From Phanerochaete sordida (Eukaryota > Basidiomycota > Agaricomycetes > Polyporales > Phanerochaetaceae), in the NCBI GenBank assembly GCA_019973155.2, contig BPQB01000084.1, positions 62,001 to 126,000 on the forward strand: DNA of 64,000 nt, given 5' to 3'. The notes below the pieces were generated by a model. That model was not told the origin of the DNA. It made no database searches and was given only the letters and a program-made list of their open reading frames with translations. Below are positions 33,334 through 48,967 of the stretch, in pieces. Both the position numbers and the translations under genes were made by a program. Within the stretch, counting starts at the first letter, position 1, and the number at the start of each line of letters is the position of its first letter.

Positions 33334-36300
33334 ATGAGCTCAAACGACCTGTTCTCCTTCCTGGACGAGGCTCCACCAGACATGGAGGAGGGCGTCTCCG
33401 AGGTGCACGCTATGGACACCGACGAGCACAGTGAGGTGCCAAAGAAGCGCAAGGCCGCAGAGGAGGACATTGTTGCACCACCCGCAGACAGCACTATGGA
33501 CCAGGAAAACGAGGCAGGACCATCCGAACCCAAAAAGCCGCGCATGTCTTCGCCAAATCCCATGGTCACGGACGAGGTCGAGATCGAGGCGAAGCGGGAA
33601 GTTGCTGCCAGCGCAGGGCTCCAGGGCTCTGTGGAGGCAGGCTCGCGGTTAGAGCTCCGCCACCAGGTGCGCTTCGCAGGCCCCTCCGCGCTTTGTGTGT
33701 GCTCACAACACGTTAGGTGCGGCACCAAGTCGCGGTGCCGCCTGGCTATCCTTACATACCTATCGCGAATCATGTACCTCCTGCGAAACCAGCGCGAGAA
33801 TACAAGTTCACGTTGGACCCCTTCCAGCAAGTGTCGGTACACGCGATTCAGCGTAACGAGAGTGTCCTCGTATCTGCACACACGAGTGCGGGTAAGACTG
33901 TTGTAGCCGAGTATGCAATAGCGCACTGCCTGCAGAACAAGCAGCGTGTGATCTATACCAGTCCTATCAAGGCTAGTCGTCTACAGCACGCTTCACCGAG
34001 CAAATATATTGAAGATGCATACATAGGCACTCTCCAACCAAAAGTACCGTGAAATGCTCGCAGAATTCGGCGACGTCGGCCTCATGACGGGAGATGTCAC
34101 AATCAACCCCACAGCAACATGTCTGGTCATGACCACCGAAGTGAGTCGCCTGCACGTTCATCAGCAAAACAGCTCTGACCATGGATTCAGATTCTGCGGT
34201 CAATGCTCTACCGCGGTTCCGAGATCATGCGCGAAGTGGCCTGGGTTATCTTCGACGAGATCCATTATATGCGCGACAAAGAGCGCGGTGTCGTCTGGGA
34301 AGAGACCATCATCCTTCTTCCGCATTCCGTTCGCTATGTCTTCCTCTCCGCCACGATCCCCAACGCCATGCAGTTCGCGGAGTGGATCTGCAAGTCGCAC
34401 GACCAACCGTGCCACGTCGTCTACACCGACTTCCGTCCCACGCCTCTGCAGCACTACCTCTTCCCTGCGGGCGGGGAGGGCATCTACCTGGTCGTCAACG
34501 AGAAGAGCGAGTTCAGGGAGGACAACTTCACAAAGGCGATGGGCATGCTGCAGGAGAGGCAGGGCGAGGACCCCGCGGATCCGAAGGGTGGGCGTGGGCG
34601 GAAAGGAAAGACTAAGAAAGGTGGAGAGAAGAAGGGTAAGTCACATGCAGTCACCGTATTCTGTTTATGCTAACATCTGTGCAGGTCCTTCTGACATCCA
34701 GAAGATTATTCGGATGATCATGCAGAAGAACTACAATCCTGTTATCGTATTCGCATTCAGCAAGCGCGAGTGTGAAGCCCTCGCGATCACCATGAACAAG
34801 TTCGAGTTCAACACCACCGACGAGCAGGATCTGGTGACAAACATCTTCAACAACGCCATCGAGAACCTGTCGCCGGACGACCGCCAGCTTCCGCAGATCT
34901 CCAACCTCCTTCCTCTCCTCAAGCGTGGCGTCGGCATCCACCACGGCGGTCTGCTCCCCATCCTCAAGGAGGTCATCGAGATCCTCTTCCAGGAGGGCCT
35001 CATCAAGGTGCTCTTCGCGACCGAGACCTTCTCCATCGGCCTGAACATGCCGGCGAAAACAGTCGTCTTCACCGCCGCGCGCAAGTTCGACGGGCGCGAG
35101 TTCCGCAACCTCTCGTCCGGCGAGTACATCCAGATGTCCGGGCGCGCCGGCCGCCGTGGCCTCGACGACCGCGGTGTCGTCATCATGATGTGCGACGAGA
35201 AGCTCGAGCCCGTCGCGGCGAAGGAGATGATCAAGGGCGAGGCCGACCGCCTCGACTCGGCGTTCCACCTCGGCTACAACATGATCCTCAATCTCATGAA
35301 GGTCGAGGGCATCAGTCCCGAGTACATGCTCGAGCGGTGCTTCTTCCAGTTTCAGAGCAACGCCGGTGTCCCGGTGTTGGAGGACGGTAAGTGGTCTCCT
35401 CGATGGCGCCGTCCCTGCCAAAGTGCTGACCCTCCGTGTCCCAGAACTCCGGAAAGAAGAGCAGAAGAAGGCGACCATCGTCGTCCCGGACGAGGAGCTC
35501 GTGTCCGAGTACTACGAGTACCGCCAGCAGCTCGACCAAATGGCAGCCGACTTCCGCGAAGTCATCACCCACCCGAGCTACAGCCTCCCGTTCCTGCAGC
35601 CCGGCCGCCTTGTCAAGATCAAGTACAAGGACCTGGACTTCGGCTGGGGCGTCATCATCAACTACCAAAAGCGCCAGACGCCAAAGGTACGCGGACCTGC
35701 CTGACAGGCACACGCGACCGCAGCTCACCTTCTGTTCGCCTCCAGAACCGGCCCATGCCCGTGGCAGAGGAGATCCCGCCGCACGAGCAGTACGTTGTGG
35801 ACGTGCTCCTGAATTGCGCGTCCGGCGGCAGCCTGTCGAAGGACCGCTCGACGATGACACCGACCCCCGCTGGCATTCTGCCCTGCCCGCCAGGCCAGAA
35901 GGGCGACCCGCAGGTCGTGCCTGTGCTTCTCTCTACTCTCGAATCGATAAGCCACCTTCGGGTCCACCTGCCGAAGGATATCCGCTCGTCTCAAGCGCGC
36001 GAGACAGTCTGGAAGACGATCCAGGAGGTGCACAGGCGGTTCCCGGACGGCGTGCCCCTGCTGGATCCGGTGCAGAACATGCACATCACCGACGACAAGT
36101 TCAAACAGCTCGTCAAGGTCCGTGCCTTCCCGCGTAAACACTAGCGCAGTGCTGACCCGCGCGCAGAAAATCGAGATCATGGAGCAGAAGATGTTCTCGA
36201 GCCCGCTGCACAAAGACGCGCGGCTGCCGGAGCTGTACACGCTGTACAAGACGAAGGTCGAGGCGCAGGACCGCATCCGCGAGCTCAAGAAGAAGATCCA

Positions 36301-37021
36301 GGCGACGCACGACGTGCTGCAGATGGAGGAGCTCAAGGCGCGCAAGCGCGTGCTCCGCCGCCTCGGCTTCACGAACGCGGCCGACATCGTCGACATGAAG
36401 GGCCGCGTCGCGTGCGAGATCAGCACCGGCGACGAGCTGCTCCTCACGGAGCTCATCTTCAACGGCGTCTTCAACACGCTCTCGCCCGAGCAGTGCGCGG
36501 GCCTGCTCAGCTGCTTCGTCTTCACCGAGAAGGTCCGTCTTTCCCCGGGCCCGTGTTCGTTGGCATGAAACTGACCGTGTCCATAGAGCGAGCAACAAAC
36601 ACGCCTGAAGGAAGAGCTCGCCGCTCCGCTTCGCGTCATGCAAGAGATTGCCCGGCGGATAGCGAAGGTGTCGACAGAGTCGAAGCTTCCCATCGTCGAA
36701 GACGAATATGTGCAGTCGTTCAAGGTCGAGCTCATGGACGCCGTCGTGCAGTGGTGCCGCGGCGCTTCCTTTTCCGAGATCTGCAAGGTCTGTATCCCCT
36801 GCATCTCATATCTTCCGCGGTGCTAACCTCCCTTCCAGCTCACCGACCAATTCGAAGGCAGTCTCATCCGTGTCTTCCGCCGGCTGCAGGAGCTCATCCG
36901 CCAGATGAGCCAGGCAGCAAAGGTCATCGGCAACACCGAGCTGCAGGAGAAGTTCGACAAGTCGTCGGAGATGCTCGAGCGCCCGAACTCGGTCATCTTC
37001 TGCTCCTCGCTGTATCTCTAG
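33334..37021 (+). CDS. MTR4: ATP-dependent RNA helicase Mtr4 (exosome cofactor)
   Basis: Ski2-like 3'-5' RNA helicase that feeds RNA to the nuclear exosome as part of TRAMP-type complexes. About 1,060 residues from nine or more exons. The N-terminus is acidic and disordered. The helicase core shows [15 protein letters not shown] (Walker A), [32 protein letters not shown] (Walker B), [40 protein letters not shown] and [10 protein letters not shown]. The arch/KOW insertion characteristic of Mtr4 follows ([20 protein letters not shown]), and the C-terminal DSHCT region ends [15 protein letters not shown]. One intron (33972-34026) has a GC donor, the only choice that keeps SPIK-ALSNQKY in frame. 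The gene is convergent with chitinase, with 201 bp between the stop codons. Confidence 0.96.
33972..34026 (+). other. GC-AG intron in MTR4
   Basis: A 55-nt intron bounded by AAG/GCTAGT and ACATAG/GCACTC. Neither GT-containing donor nearby (GTCGTC at 33978) restores the frame or the invariant ALSNQKY motif. Confidence 0.75.
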
Positions 37022-37222
37022 GCTTCCTTCCCTTTCGTACTTGGTTCGGTCTAGCAGGCAATCATATTGGCGCACGGCACATACTGTTACACATCCCGCA
37101 TTCCCTGTCTATGATACAAGCACTCATGTATACTGCGGCTCCCATTGGTATATTGGTATAGATATCTTGCATCCCCGCAAGCTATTTTTTCTCTCAAGAT
37201 GCCGCTGGTCGGCTTTGTCCCT

Positions 37223-39307
37223 CTAGCAAGCACCGTTATCGGTCCAGACACCGGCTGCAGCAGAGAGGCGGTCAGGCCGGTCCGTGAGATAGACGTGCTG
37301 AAGTACGTACCTGAACCGCCCGGGGTATCGCCCTGAGTCCACCACTTCGCGGTCCAGAGGTGCGAACCTAGATGCCATGAGATCCGTATTCAGCTAGGAA
37401 GAGACCCTCGAACGTACCATAGACAGCAGTCATGCCGCCGGTGTAGACGGAGCCCGAGCTCCAGGCCGCGACATTAGCACACTGACCAGAGCCGGAGCCG
37501 CCAGTGGGCGCAGTGGCCGCGGACGACGAGGTGGACGTGCCGCTGCCCATCTTGCTGCGGATGTTGTCCCACTTGCTGTTCGGGTAGTTCAGGTGGTTCT
37601 GCGTCTGGTCGAGCGCGCCGAAGACGTCCGCCGTCGTGGTGACGAGCGAGTCGGGCGTGTTCGTCTTGTCGGTCGAGAGCTGCGAGAGGACGATGTTCAG
37701 TGCATGACCTGCTATGATGTCGAGCGGGCACTGACATCCCAGAACATGTTGCCCGCGAGGTTGTTGGAGCCGACATATTGCGCCTTGATGCTCGCGATGT
37801 GCGGGGTGTCGTAGGAGACAAGCTCCTTCTTGGCCGAGTCGTAGGAGTAGCTGCTGACGTCCGTGAGGTTCTCGAAGACCTGCGCACCAGCAAGGGGAAG
37901 GTCGGAGTAGGAGTAGATGCCCGCCTGGATAGTGCCAGGTCCGATGCCGTTGTACGAGGCGCCGAGACCGGTAGTATCCTCGAAAGCGTGGCCGTAGAGG
38001 GGAATCCCTGCGTCATGTATCAGTCGAGCGAGCGAGGTATTCTTCCGACATGCACTGACCCATGACGATCTTGCCGGCAGCAGCACCCTGCGAGAGATAC
38101 CATTTGACGGCAGCGTCAGTGGAAACGCCGGTGCGAGCGCCACCGTAGAGGTTCGCCTGGTTATCGGCCTATGATAGTCGACAAACCATGAGACCCTGAA
38201 CCCTCGGGGATAGCTCGAGTACGTACGTAGGTCAGCCACGACCCAGCGTAGTCGTAAGCCATGAGGTTCCAGTACGACAGGGCCTAAGAATTGAAGAGTG
38301 AGGAACGGGTCGCATATTCAACGAAGGACGATCTACCTTGTCCATTTGAGGCACAACGAGGTATTCATAGTTTGCCGAGCCGGCAGACACCGCGCTCTAC
38401 GACGCACTTGAGCCGTCGAGGCGTGAGAATGAGGATCACGGACGTACGGTGAGCAAGTAGGACGTCGTATCGCCCTTCTGAGCCTGGTAGCTGTCCAGGG
38501 CAGATCGGAGGGAGGTCATGAGGTCAGCGAAACCTTGACCCTGAGCGGTCGAGCTAGGATACTCGAAGTCGAGATCGAGGCCGTCGAAACCGTAGTCCTC
38601 GATAATCTGAAGGGCACTGGTGACGAAGGCCTGGCGCTTGCCTGCGTCGGTCACGAAGCTAAAGTGACCGTCCTGCGAGTAGGTCCAGCCTCCGACGGAC
38701 AGGGTGACTTTCAAGTTACGGTGGGCCATCTTGAGCAAGAACATCTGCTTGAGGCAGCCGTACAGGTTGTTCCCGGTTTCGTCCCAGGAGTCTCCTGGGA
38801 AATGTTTCTACAAACGATCGTCACTCGTCAGCCACAAGCTGGTCGTGTAGCCTGGAAGAAACTGTGTCCTTACTTGCTCATCGGCGTAGCTGTCAGTGAG
38901 ACTGATGACGCCAGTGTCGGGCGATACGTCGGCAAACGCGTAGAGAATGTGGGTCAAAGGAGTGGTGTTGATGTCCGTGGGCTCTGCCAGGAGGATGAGA
39001 ACAAGTGTATAATGGGGTAGTGAGCGACTTACGGAAATTCGCGCCATAAATTCCCCTGGAAGGTTGAATATGTTAGAAAATGAGTCTATGAGCGACAGTG
39101 ATAGACCGACCAGTTAGTGAAGTAGGCCATGTTGACCTTGGCCCCGGACCTCTTGTGAATGATACGGGGAACAGACTCTCCGTGTGCATACTTGTGAGGA
39201 GCGTCCTTGTAGGTGGCGGGCCTCTGCATGATCTGGGTCGCGGAGACCAAGGTCACGCATGCGACCAGGGCAGCAAAGGTCCGCATGAGTCGAGTAGAGA
39301 GGAACAT
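37223..39307 (-). CDS. Secreted GH18 chitinase with C-terminal CBM5/12
   Basis: Hydrolyses chitin in cell-wall turnover or mycoparasitism. The signal peptide lies in MFLSTRLMRTFAALVACVTL. The GH18 barrel shows VNMAYFTNW, LTHILYAFADV, LKVTLSVGGWTYSQ, the complete catalytic motif FDGLDLDFEYP (DxxDxDxE), LMAYDYAGSW, IPLYGHAF and NLAGNMFWD. A Gly/Ser/Thr linker leads to a chitin-binding module at the end: CANVAAWSSGSVYTGG, then HLWTAKWWTQGDTPG, ending DNGAC. The barrel type is the bacterial-like, secreted group of fungal chitinases. At least nine short introns; one exon (39033-39055) is only 23 nt. Translation could also start at the in-frame Met at 39286, which still leaves a signal peptide. A TTAAATA element is about 95 bp upstream. 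Confidence 0.93.
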
Positions 39308-39401
39308 TGCAAGTGAGCGTGGAAGGAACCAGTCGCGGGTGTAGAGACCTGGGGGAACACTGCTGAGGGTGTTCTGTGTTCTCAGGGAGAAGACCTCGCA
39401 G

Positions 39402-39408
39402 TTAAATA
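39402..39408 (-). promoter_or_regulatory. TATA-like element of the chitinase gene
   Basis: TATTTAA on the minus strand, 95 bp before the chosen ATG. Confidence 0.35.
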
Positions 39409-40445
39409 CCCGCCTGGCCTCCGCCCCGCTAGGCGGGATGTCACAATTCTTGTTTCGTGCAGCTTGGCCAGCGACCTTGTGATGCTCGCGCCATATCGCT
39501 CGCGCGACGATCCATGTCGTCCACTTGCTCGACGAGAGCAACTTCCATGCGGTCGCCACTGTCGCGTGCACGAGGCCCACAGGTCGTCCCAGCAGCTTAT
39601 ATCAAGAAGAATGTTCTGAGATCGCGTCGTCCAATGTGTCGCCGGCAGCCCATCTGCGGCGGCGCGTCGAGTCACCGTACCGGTCGCAGCCGTGAATGGC
39701 CTAGGGCCCGCAGAAGCTCTGCCGCACGACGTCCGTGAGATAAGGTGACGGCGAGGCGACGAGCTCACCTGAGAAGCGGATGGGCGCGACCACAATGTGG
39801 ACACACGACGCTCGCATCCGAAGTTCTATCGCTGAGGGCGCTGATTCAGGTCATTCCCCTGCAGATAGCGTCCAGCTGTAAGACATGATATCCAGCTATC
39901 AAGAAGGGCAGCTACTTACAGTTCAGAAAATGCTCCGTACTGAAGTGGCCAGCAGGGACAAGTTGCTACGGCCGATTCAACGCTTTGATGGTGCAACGCG
40001 CAAGGCGACCAAGCCAGACAGGTCCAGCTGATCGTCGCAATGCAGTAAGTCGAAGCTATCTGGCGGGCGTATGCTTCAGATGACAGAAGAGGGCGCCATG
40101 CGGTCCCCTAGGCTTCCGTTCCGAAGTCGCGCCTGGGCGGCTCACCCATGCTCGCCCGTCGGTCGACGGAGGACGCGGGGAGGCCCAGATCTGCAGCCTG
40201 TTGCAGGCGCACATGGCTTCGAGAGTGCATATGGTGTCTCATTGGACAGCTTTAAGTAAAACGTTGCTCTTGTCTTCGTACCCCATGACGACTGCTCCAG
40301 CCCATTCAGCAGCCGAGGCTGAGAGCTTGCTGGACATTTGCCTCGAGGGCCGTCGGCAGCGGGTCGCCCGAGCACATAGTTCGTCCCTGTCCGCCCTCAT
40401 GTCAGCGCAGCGGACATCAAATGCACTATAAGACTGACCTCAGTG

Positions 40446-40506
40446 CATGCGGCGCCGCCGACTCAAACATGCAAATTCGCTGATCACGACTTGGCGGCGC
40501 CGCATG
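40446..40506. repeat. GC-rich inverted repeat (hairpin)
   Basis: CATGCGGCGCCGCC at 40446-40459 pairs with GGCGGCGCCGCATG at 40493-40506; 14 perfect base pairs, extendable by one G-T and one A-T pair, with a loop of about 29 nt. Each arm also contains the palindrome GGCGCC. No coding context. Confidence 0.7.
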
Positions 40507-41290
40507 GAGAGCGATAGCTCGCAACGAGCGGCCATACGAACGTTGAACACGAGAGACTACGAGCCAGTCGAGCGTCGTGCCCATCAACGATTGCGTCCTG
40601 CACCGCGCATGGTGGTGGTCGCGGTCAGAGACCCTCGGCGCTCCTACCTGCGGCTCGGACTCGGAGTTCCGTTAGATGACGATATGTGTCGGGAAAATCT
40701 GCATGCCCGCCTCTTCCCGTCTGACCAGCGGTGGGACCTCAATTGCGTATGACCAGCAAGTAAACGCCGTGCGCACGATGCAAAATACTCCCAACGGAGT
40801 TAGATGAATATTCGTACCATAATTTGGAGACAACATGATTATATAGCTGTGCGACGACGACCAAAAGCGAGAGAGAAATTGATGTGCAGACAAATCAACA
40901 AAGCGACGACGTGGGTTGGGATTAGACAGGGGATGCGGTGGGAAGGAGGCAGGCAAGAAAGTACACCGGTCGATGGGGTATTCGACGGAAAACGAACGTG
41001 GTGGAAGGGGTAGGGCCCAGGGAACTGTCAGTCCGTTTCTGCAGTCGGGGAGAGCACCTCGAGGCTTCAGCAAGGCCGGCCTTCAGGCCAGGATTCGCAG
41101 CCGTAACAAATCTAGAGCGCGGATGGAGGCACAGGAAGGAGCAACTTTACGAGAGCGAAGGCGCGACGTCAGCGTGAGTCCTATAAGCATCTCGATTACG
41201 TACTGTGTAGCCATACAGTGCACCCTCCCCCGACTCGTAACTGGACGAGGCTGCCCCTTCCGCGTGGCTAATGGTACAATGAGGCGTGCC

Positions 41291-42226
41291 TCATACGTCA
41301 ACATAGAGCAGTATCGGCTCCCCCACGCCCTCGATCTCGGGGATAACGCATTTGAGGTCGAACGCTTTGGCCAAGACGATTTTGAAGATCTTCTGCACGT
41401 TGATCGACGCTGACGTAGAGCAGAAGATCAAGGACGCGTGCATTGCCTTCGCAAATCGTTTGGCCTCGTCGCGCACAGTCAGGCTCGCAGTAGATCATTC
41501 ACACGTCACAGGTACTCACCTGCTTCGTAATCTCTTCTTGTTCGTCCCGAGGGAAAGTAGAGAAAGTGTCGAATTTCGTGCCAATCAGGAACGGTATCGC
41601 GGTCTGGGGACGGGCATGAGTCAGAGATTGCAGGGGAAGAGCCACACCACTGAGCAGCCAGCACGGTGGACGCACCTTGTTGAACCCGCGTGCTTGTCGA
41701 TACCATTCCTTCACGGAGTTCAGTGTTGACTTTCGTGACAGGTCGAACATGAAGAGGATCGCCACTGCATCGTTGCACACGAGCGGCAGCATGTTCACGA
41801 ATTCGCGCTGTCCTCCGAGATCCCAGATGGAGAAAGTGATCGTCGTTCGCCGCACAGTAATCGTCTTCTCCATGAAGTTGACACCTGAAGCACGGTGAAC
41901 ACGTTGGGGTAACTACCGAGGAAAGACGAGGCGGTAACGCACCTAGGGTCTGGATATAGTCCTCATCGAAGCTCCCCTCCACGTATTTGACCATCAGACT
42001 CGTCTTGCCGATCTGCGAGTCCCCCACCATCCCAACTTTGATGACCACGCTGCTGCGTACGGTCAGACGACGTGCGCGACAGCTGAACATGCACAGATAC
42101 GTGTGCATGCGTAGGTGATACACACCTGTTCTTATCATCGCCGTTCTCAAGAGAGTGTCGCGCGTTCTGTCCGCTCGGTCCCGCGTCCATGGAGGCTGAG
42201 GGTGTGTGTGATGACGAGGCGGACAT
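41291..42226 (-). CDS. SPG1: Septation-initiation GTPase Spg1/Tem1
   Basis: Small Ras-like GTPase at the top of the septation initiation/mitotic exit network, active at spindle pole bodies. About 215 residues over five or so exons. The N-terminal ~34 residues are a polar extension. The G domain shows [20 protein letters not shown] (P-loop), [24 protein letters not shown] (switch II, with GGQ as in Spg1/Tem1), [28 protein letters not shown] (the TKxD guanine motif) and [17 protein letters not shown]. There is no C-terminal prenylation cysteine, which is normal for this family. The start is the first ATG, at 42226. Together with the Dma1-type ligase at 48968 (known in fission yeast to restrain this pathway) it forms a functional pair within 8 kb, probably by chance. 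Confidence 0.95.
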
Positions 42227-44614
42227 AGTGACAGCGGAATGTGAGGGACGTTAAGGGCTCAGTGGGACAATGCGTTCTGCTCTGTGCCCAGGATGAAGGT
42301 GTCGAAAAGTCGTCAGGAGATGCGAGTGAGATGGCTCTGCGACAGCCGAGTGAGACAGTGAGGATATCAAGTCGCTGGTGATTTCCGCCGCTGGGGAATA
42401 ACAGACAGTAATTAAGGAGAGGCGCGTCCGAGGATGCCGGGCGACGTGATTCGCTTGCAGGGGTTGTATAGTGCGAGGGCTCGCCCTCTAGAGAGTGGGG
42501 AGCGTTTAGATCGTACGCGGACCAGGCAGAACAAGAACAACCAACACGACGCTGCTGTTACCACAGGTCACCCACAAGCGCCCACCGACGATCACGCCGT
42601 TTTGCCTCCGCGAAGCTTGCTCGACAGCGACCAGAGCCCCGCACAAGACAAATTATAATCCCAGCAATCAAGATATGTCCGCCGGCAGCCTGCTCCATGT
42701 CTCAAAGTCGTCCAAGACACGACAATGAGCGGTCACACGCTGGGCGCCTATGTCCCTGCCCTGTCCTGGGAAAGCATAGCCTCTTCGGACCAGGCTTGCA
42801 GAGCAATGCTAAACTACAATTTGGACACATCTCGACCGCCGAGGTGATTGCTAGCCGGTAGACAAGACGTGCTTGTGAATAGAAGCAGAATCGTTCACGC
42901 ATCAGACCCAGTGCATCCAAACTGCATGGCTCAGGCTGTTCATCAGGATACCATCTGGATGCTCATAGTTGGAGCTCAGAGCCCGATATCGAGGCTACGT
43001 ACAGCAATGAGCCTGAGATAGATGAGCCGACGGAGGTTCAAGTCGATTGACTAAATTTACTAGACACCTTTAGAACCATGAGGTGCCAAGCAGAGAGAAG
43101 AGCCGTGTCCTGATCAGCTAGCTCTCTGTGCGGGGATACTCCAGTCAAGCCCTGCCTATGAGCCACCGTTCCGAGCACCATCTCAAGCACCTTCCGAAGG
43201 TTCAGATGCATCTAGAAGTCTGTGGTTCGCGCCATCCTCCGCGGCATTAGAATCCCTCTCAACGCCTTCGTGGGAGACATCGCCGCCAACTTCAGGAGCG
43301 CCGCGCTTTTGTAGATCACAGTGCAGTAGTATGAAGCGTACTGCGCTTATACACATTCAACAAACGGCCTTTGAGTCGTTGAGTTTGTTCTTAATTGCCC
43401 CAAGAGACGGCGACTTGGCGATGACTCGGCTTTCAACAGAGTAAATAGTAAGTACTGTATCTCGGTTGTCAAGAGTCATGCGCATCAATATATGATCATT
43501 AAACTATAAGTGGATCATTAAAGTAGTATCACCTTACAATAGACTTGTATCAGTAGCGGAAATCTCGGCGGGGTGTGAGGGAGAAGCTAGAACCAATCGG
43601 CGCCTCAAGATTCCACCCTCGCGCTTTGTTTGGCTTTGTTAGGATCCAAAGCCGTAGCCTGCCCGATTTGAGCTCACGCGACTTGTCCTGCAACTACGAC
43701 AACTGCGGCCGCCATTTCTCGCTGCTCTTCTTGCTACTCCTATGCATACTCATAAAATACGATGCCCAGCTTTTGGTCTAAAAGGCACACTCGCAGCCTC
43801 CCGCTGACTCCCTTATCCGACTTCTATCCTACGAGCGACGCATCGGCATGTGACCCATGACAACCTCGGAAGATCGTCAGGACAGCCAAGGATATCGTGA
43901 GTTGGTGTCATTACTACCGCATCTTCTGCCAACGTTATGCAACAAACCACACGTTCTTCTCAAGGTCGTGCTATCTCTGACCTTCGGCTCCGCTGCCCCA
44001 GCTGGATCTTCCCCGTGGGGGAAGCACCTAACTCCGCACTTCTTGGAGGCGTACCATGGTCCTGGTTCCCCATTTTCAATATCAGTCACCCGTCAACGCT
44101 CTGTACGCGCTTCGATTGTGCCGAGGCTATAGGTCGGATTTACGTCGGGCGACACCGCGCCCCGCGTCGCGCTCGGTGCGAGATAGCGGTCGGCGTCCGC
44201 AGGCACCCATAGCCCATGCTGCTCACGCGCACAGCGAGGAATTCTTAGCTTCCTGCGAGCTTACCTCGGTGTTACCAACAATGTCTTTCACCTTTGCGTA
44301 CGTTCATCACCACCATGATCACGAGCAAGCATACGTATCCGACGTGTTTCCGCCGCACGCATTCACGCCCGCCAGTTGGCGACACAGCGCGCGCCGCTCG
44401 CCACGAATACCCATGTGCCACGACGTCCCTGTTGCGGATCTTTTTTTGCCTCCCTCACGAGGACCGTCGGCCAATCTCTGAACATGGATTTGTTTTCTCA
44501 GCTGCCGGCATATCCTCGCCCGTCTCGGAAGGAAAATAGAGCTGGGCTGCCTTAAAAACAGAGCGACGACGATGCCGGCAGGTCAGCGCAAGGTACACTT
44601 GGGTCGCGTTCACG
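42227..44614. other. AT-richer intergenic region, no supported gene
   Basis: About 2.4 kb between Spg1 (-) and cellobiose dehydrogenase (+). From about 42660 to 43560 there is no frame above ~75 codons and GC is lower than elsewhere. GATCATTAAA occurs twice near 43493 and 43515. I could not find long terminal repeats or a transposase, though a decayed element is possible. Confidence 0.4.
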
Positions 44615-47526
<2,912 letters not shown>

Positions 47527-48967
47527 GAAGTACACTCTCATCCTGGGTCTGTAGACTTACAAAAATACCTGTGATTTATCGATGGAATAACATTTGGGCT
47601 GTCTGTGTATTTGTCTCGGGCATCGTGCATCAGCCATGGACGACACGCAGGACACAAGCAGAGCAAACACAAGATGCGATCTGAGAGCATCTGTTTATTG
47701 GGCGACCCTAAGAATTCAGCACTGAACCGCTTGATGTTTGCCCCGAGCTTGGAGAACGACCGACACGCATCGACAGCACCTGTGCACGCCCGCGTTCTCG
47801 GCTGTGAATATCGATGGCAGACGAGCGACGGTGCTAGTTCCGCATGTACGGCGCTCCGGAGGCCTGTGCGGAGCACACTATGCCCTCGTTGATCTACGCG
47901 GCATCGCCACCCTGCCTAATCCGATGCAGCCCACCGCTGTTTTCACGTCCCTGCACCGATGTTGAGCTGTTGTGCTTGGGCCACGCTGCGGTCCTGTGAT
48001 GCGCCCGCCGCCAGAGAGTGGGACCCCGGCCGGCGGGGCGTGACCGCAGGCTGATGAGCGCATGGTTTACCCCACTCCACAGACGGCCGCTGGGGATGAG
48101 CGTTGGACGGCGCCGCTGCCGCGCGATACCGCCGCGACCGCCGCTGGGGGAGCAAAAACGCCTCGCAGAGAGTCGTCCAGGCGCGGGGCGTTTCAGTGGG
48201 GCTGCCCCGACAGATCGTGAAACCGAAAGGCACCAGGACACAGGCCGGAGATAGACGCACCCAGACTGTTTGTGATCGCTCCGACAGGAGAGGCTAGGAG
48301 GGCGCGCTACCGGCGGACCCAGTTTGGCCGCGCCCGTTCGCGAGGCAGGGGATCCGGAGGAGCACGACGCTGGTATTTCGAGCAGGCCGCCTCGAACGGC
48401 GTCGCTCGGAGCGCAACGGATGTCGGAAGAACCTGGAAGACTTTACACAATCGTGGATGCCGGGCATGTGCGCCCTGGCCGGCCTGGTAGAGTAGCAGCC
48501 GTGCGCCTCGGACAGAGAGAGACTGGCGGGTGACCTGGGGTGACAGAGCAGCGAAAGATTGCAGGCTGGGGCGGTCTGACGAGGCTTCATACGTGCTCGC
48601 AGCAGGTTACGGATGACAGGCTGGGACGAGAGGGCAACAAAAGTGAGCGGTTGTGTGCGATCAGGCTGGGAGCGGCGGTGACCGGGGTCTTAGGGGTCGG
48701 TGGCTTGCATTGAATGTTCCGACTCTGCTCAGACTGCCCTCGACCTGTTTCTCCCTCTTCCACGACGCACACACCGCCCTACACGCCTCGAAAACCTCGC
48801 TGCCGTCGTCCTCCCCCTCCCGCGGCGCTCAGTAACACATCGAAGAGGCTGTGGTAACAGCCACCATCTCAACCTGCTCCTCGATCACCAATCTCCTCCA
48901 CCCGTGGACCATCACACGCATCGTTGCCATCTGCGAGGCCGCTTTCTCCAGAGGATAATAGCAGACA
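47527..48967. other. Intergenic region, no supported gene
   Basis: About 1.4 kb between cellobiose dehydrogenase and the FHA-RING gene. Overlapping frames in GC-rich sequence at 47900-48500 show no domain. The last 250 bp are C/T-rich and look like the promoter and leader of the next gene. Confidence 0.45.

Larger units (their letters stand above)
39308..41290. other. Intergenic region, no supported gene
   Basis: About 2 kb between the chitinase start and the Spg1 stop. Frames are short and overlapping. A 14-bp inverted repeat lies at 40446-40506 (separate entry). The last 500 bp are probably the Spg1 3' region. Confidence 0.45.

Noticed and set aside
42660..43560. Possible decayed transposon in the AT-richer gap
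   Set aside because: No terminal repeats, target-site duplication or transposase/reverse-transcriptase fragment could be seen.
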